A stretch of 64,000 nucleotides of DNA from Owenia fusiformis (lineage: Eukaryota > Annelida > Polychaeta > Sabellida > Oweniidae): positions 18,111,520 through 18,175,519 of the forward strand of contig CAIIXF020000012.1 in the NCBI GenBank assembly GCA_903813345.2, given 5' to 3'. The notes beneath the pieces are model-generated. The model was given only the letters and a program-made list of their open reading frames with translations. It was not told the DNA's origin and ran no database searches. Below, one piece after another: positions 61,087 to 64,000 of the stretch (positions within the stretch are counted from its first letter, which is position 1; the number at the start of each line of letters is the position of its first letter). A program made the position numbers and the translations under genes.

Positions 61087-63609
61087 TTACATCATTTCAG
61101 TGGCAGACATCTCGGCTTCAGAGTTCTGGGATCCTTCAGATGTCACTGTACTAGCTGGGGTGTCAGGTGGTGCCAGGCCAGGTGCCACGATTTGTGGCAC
61201 ACCACCAGGTGCCATGTTTTGTGGTATGCCATAATTAGAATCCATGGAAGTACAGGAGATGGTCTGCATGTACTGTTGCTGAAGCACACCAGTGTATGGA
61301 TTAGAATAGTAGACTGGCTGAACCAGAGCATAGCCAGGGGGAATACCCTGGTGCTGTGGTGGAGGGGGTGGGGGGCTTGGAGGTGGGGGATGCATGTAGG
61401 GATTATACTGTAGCTGGGGATTCATATTCAGATGTGGACGTGGTCGAGGGGGAGGGGGTGCAAGTTTTATTTCAATATTTTTCCCCTTCGCTGATTGATG
61501 AGGCCCAGGGCTTGAGGATCTAGAGTGACGATGTCTCGCCTCTTTGATGTCCTCCTCTTTGATGCCTACATAGGTAGTGTCTGGGAACTGGGTGGCCTTG
61601 TGGAAGACCCCATGTCCTGTCCAGTCTGTCTGTACAGCAGCTTGTGCCAGCTGGTCATCACTAAGAGGTGCAGTGTCAGTCTGTGTAGCCATGTGGTATG
61701 CCACCAGTTCAAATGATTCCTGTATATCCATGATGTCACTTCGTCGCTTTCGGGTCACTTTTATAATTGGCATGGCCTCTGATTGGCTAGATTTGTTGAA
61801 GGTATCCATGAGACTGCGGGTCATTACAGTTTGGCTTGCTTGATGAACTGTTGGAAATTCTTCATGCAGAGGAATCCAGTCGAATCTGCGCTTTTTTGCC
61901 CCATCTTGCTTTTTCTGATTCTCAACATGACAATCTTTAGCATCTTCAGTCAACTGGCTGACAGTAGGTGTTTCAACTTGTGACTCAGTGTGTACTAAAG
62001 TTACTGACTTTTCTTCAGTCTGAGTCAATGAATTTGATTGGCTTGGACCCACACAAGAGTTAGCATGCAACATCATCTCTGATTGGTCAGCTGTTTGTGT
62101 CGATGAATTTGATTGGGTCAATGCACCATTGTTGTGCAGTTGCAGAACATCAGTTTGTGTGGCTGTATTACATTGGGTATGTACAGGGGTGGCATCTATC
62201 TCATCCAGTCCATCATTTTCATCCTTATTATCATCATACTGGAGCACATAGTAGAAGAGTTGCTCATAGGGTTGGAACACAGCTTCTCTGGCTAATTCTC
62301 GCACATCCTCATCAGTAACTGGCAGAACTGGTAATGCAAATTGAAACATCTCACCATCTAAACAGCTTTTATCTTCATAAACAGGGCATTTATCATCATG
62401 TTCCTGAACCTTGTTATCCTCTGCAAAGCCTTCACCAGAATGTTTGGGCCCTTCATTGTCATCATCAATATGGGTCTCGTCTGTCATTGTTTCATCGGTT
62501 GATTCATCCAAAAGCATAGGAATCCCATCTTTCCCATCCTGCTCAAGTACCATACCTGACCCTTCATTTGCATCATCTGCACTACCTTCAGCATCACTTA
62601 GGCTTGTGACTCCCATAGCTGCATCAACTCTATCAACTACCTCCAGACAAGTTTGCTGGACATCCTTAAACACAGCATCTTCATCCCCTGACTCCTGGAC
62701 ATCAGGCTCGCCTGTTGAGATAGAAGACTCGGAAATTCTCATGTACGTTTCTATACCATCATTCTCTGCTTCAGGGTTTACTTTGGAACTATCAACGATG
62801 CTTCTCGTTGTGACATCAAAGTCCCGTTTAGTTGTAAAGCTTGAAGGTTTAACTTTAGGAAATGTCGGGGATGTCTCGGAGGTGCTATCTACAACTGATA
62901 TATCATCCAGACTGAAGTCAACATTGTTTGAGTTTATATCAAGTCTGCTTTGATTACAATCAATGCGACTTATGTTGATATCTGTGTTATTTAGATTGAT
63001 ATCAGCATAACTTAGATTGGTTTCAGCATTGTTGAGATCAGCGTCAATCTCTGATCTATCAGGACTAAGCAGGTGTGACTTGTTACTCGTGTATAGAGAA
63101 TCTTGAACTGGCTCGTTGGTAGTGACATCTATGGGTGTAACTGTGTCCAAACAGCTTTCAGGAGCTCCACTTATCTGAAATACAATCATATACTGGTAGG
63201 TGCAAGATTAAATAAATATTTGATTTTGAATGAATAACATATAATCATTCCAATGTTTCATCTCACCAAGTGATAATACGAGTAAAATATTAAATGAAAT
63301 GACGTCCAACAACTTGCAGATTTGTGATACTATTCATTGAGGTCAAATAGCATTTTTGGTGATTTCTAATTTCATAATTTAAAACAGATCTAAGTATCAA
63401 TTCTAATCTTATCTATGGCAAACAAATAAATGCAAAAATAACAACAGAATGAATAAAACAAAATAAATAGCTTAATTATTTAAGGTATGTTTAACGTCAG
63501 TACAAACATTTGTTGTTGAAACATTAAACAATATTTGTGTTGAATTACTGTAGCATGCTGAATATTTCATAGTTTCACTTACCAAGCATGCTTCACTTCT
63601 TGGTTCCAT
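61087..63609 (-). CDS. Disordered protein with TQT-motif cluster and Pro-rich tail (2 exons)
   Basis: Exon 63609-63583 starts ATG and encodes MEPRSEACL, donor gtaagt. An in-frame TGA lies 16 codons upstream, supporting this start. Exon 63174-61087 (acceptor tttcag) continues ISGAPESCLDTV in phase 0 to TAA at 61087-61089. The product is about 704 aa. The first half is acidic with Asn/Asp repeats (NLNNTDINIS) and one more ordered-looking segment (LAREAVFQPYEQLFYYVLQY). The middle has TATQTD, SSTQTA, SLTQTE, QASQTV, MATQTD and AAVQTD, resembling binding sites for dynein light chain LC8. KKRRFDW and RKRRSD could be nuclear signals. The end is APPPPRPRP, then PPPPSPPPPPPQHQG. I do not recognise an orthologue. 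The LC8 role is inference; the first exon is less certain than the second. Confidence 0.75.
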
Positions 63610-64000
63610 CTGATTGCAGAGTTTTGTTACACTCTGCAGTCATTTCTTCCAGTGTAATTCACTGGTCATGTGACCAGCATAAATCAGTGATGTGTGCAAA
63701 TCTTAGATGTGTCAACTCAGTGGTAAAGTCAGTTGCCTGTTCATTAGTGATGTCACTTGTTGTCATATGTCTTTCAGGTCCAAAATGATTTGGATTCAAT
63801 GTATTTATTAAACCTAGTCTTAAGGAGACTGATCAGCCTTATGCTATTAATACGTCTCAGAGACAACTGGCAGATGGGACCCTTCAGATAAAATGTGAAT
63901 TTCCTGTCTATTTGATCTTTGATCAGTTATGTGAACAACATGGAAAGAAATCAAATGGGGATAATTTTTACAAAAGATGAAGAACAATAAAATCGAAAAG
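63610..64000. other. Upstream side of the minus-strand gene (5' UTR/promoter region)
   Basis: Presumed 5' UTR upstream of the ATG at 63609. I see no clear TATA box or GC-rich island. Short frames here do not carry splice borders. Confidence 0.35.

Overview
The window is animal genomic DNA, most likely from a marine invertebrate. It is AT-rich, has short exons with GT-AG introns, is full of minisatellites and MITE-like elements, and encodes a mosaic extracellular protein of von Willebrand factor A (vWA), thrombospondin type 1 (TSP1), PKD-like and C-type lectin modules. The species cannot be fixed from the sequence alone.

The + strand from 3243 to 47766 is the 3' part of one very large gene. 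I placed 52 exons by splice sites and reading phase. Their lengths add to 8,642 nt; after the 2 nt that finish a split codon this is 2,880 codons including the stop, with one continuous frame. Order: C-terminal exon of a vWA domain; linker; full vWA; short linker; TSP1; linker; full vWA; three TSP1; fourteen PKD-like domains (two exons each); four TSP1; Thr-rich stalk; C-type lectin domain. The lectin domain is split by about 370 residues of Tyr/Gly/Ser/Lys decapeptide and Ser/His-rich repeats carried by the last exon. The 5' end lies left of the window.

Several introns are packed with tandem repeats whose unit contains the splice junction of the neighbouring exon. The largest is a 3.8-kb array at 32.2-36.1 kb with about 60 copies of one 3' splice site and the first coding bases of that exon. 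Similar arrays sit before the exons at 4884, 11511 and 28717, and a degenerate array of 5' splice sites follows the exon ending at 14448.

From 47.8 to 58.2 kb I see no gene. The stretch holds a 1.7-kb element with CCCAAGT termini, a 2.2-kb CCATGG-rich foldback element, a GC-rich MITE, and a 1.6-kb element made of tandem units between TGTCACCACC-type ends.

On the - strand at the right are a probable two-exon gene (63609-61087; about 704 aa, disordered, with a cluster of TQT motifs and a Pro-rich tail) and the two last exons of a coiled-coil-type gene or isoform (58855-58276). At the extreme left, - strand, is a transposon-type open frame that runs off the edge and is broken by a stop at its other end.
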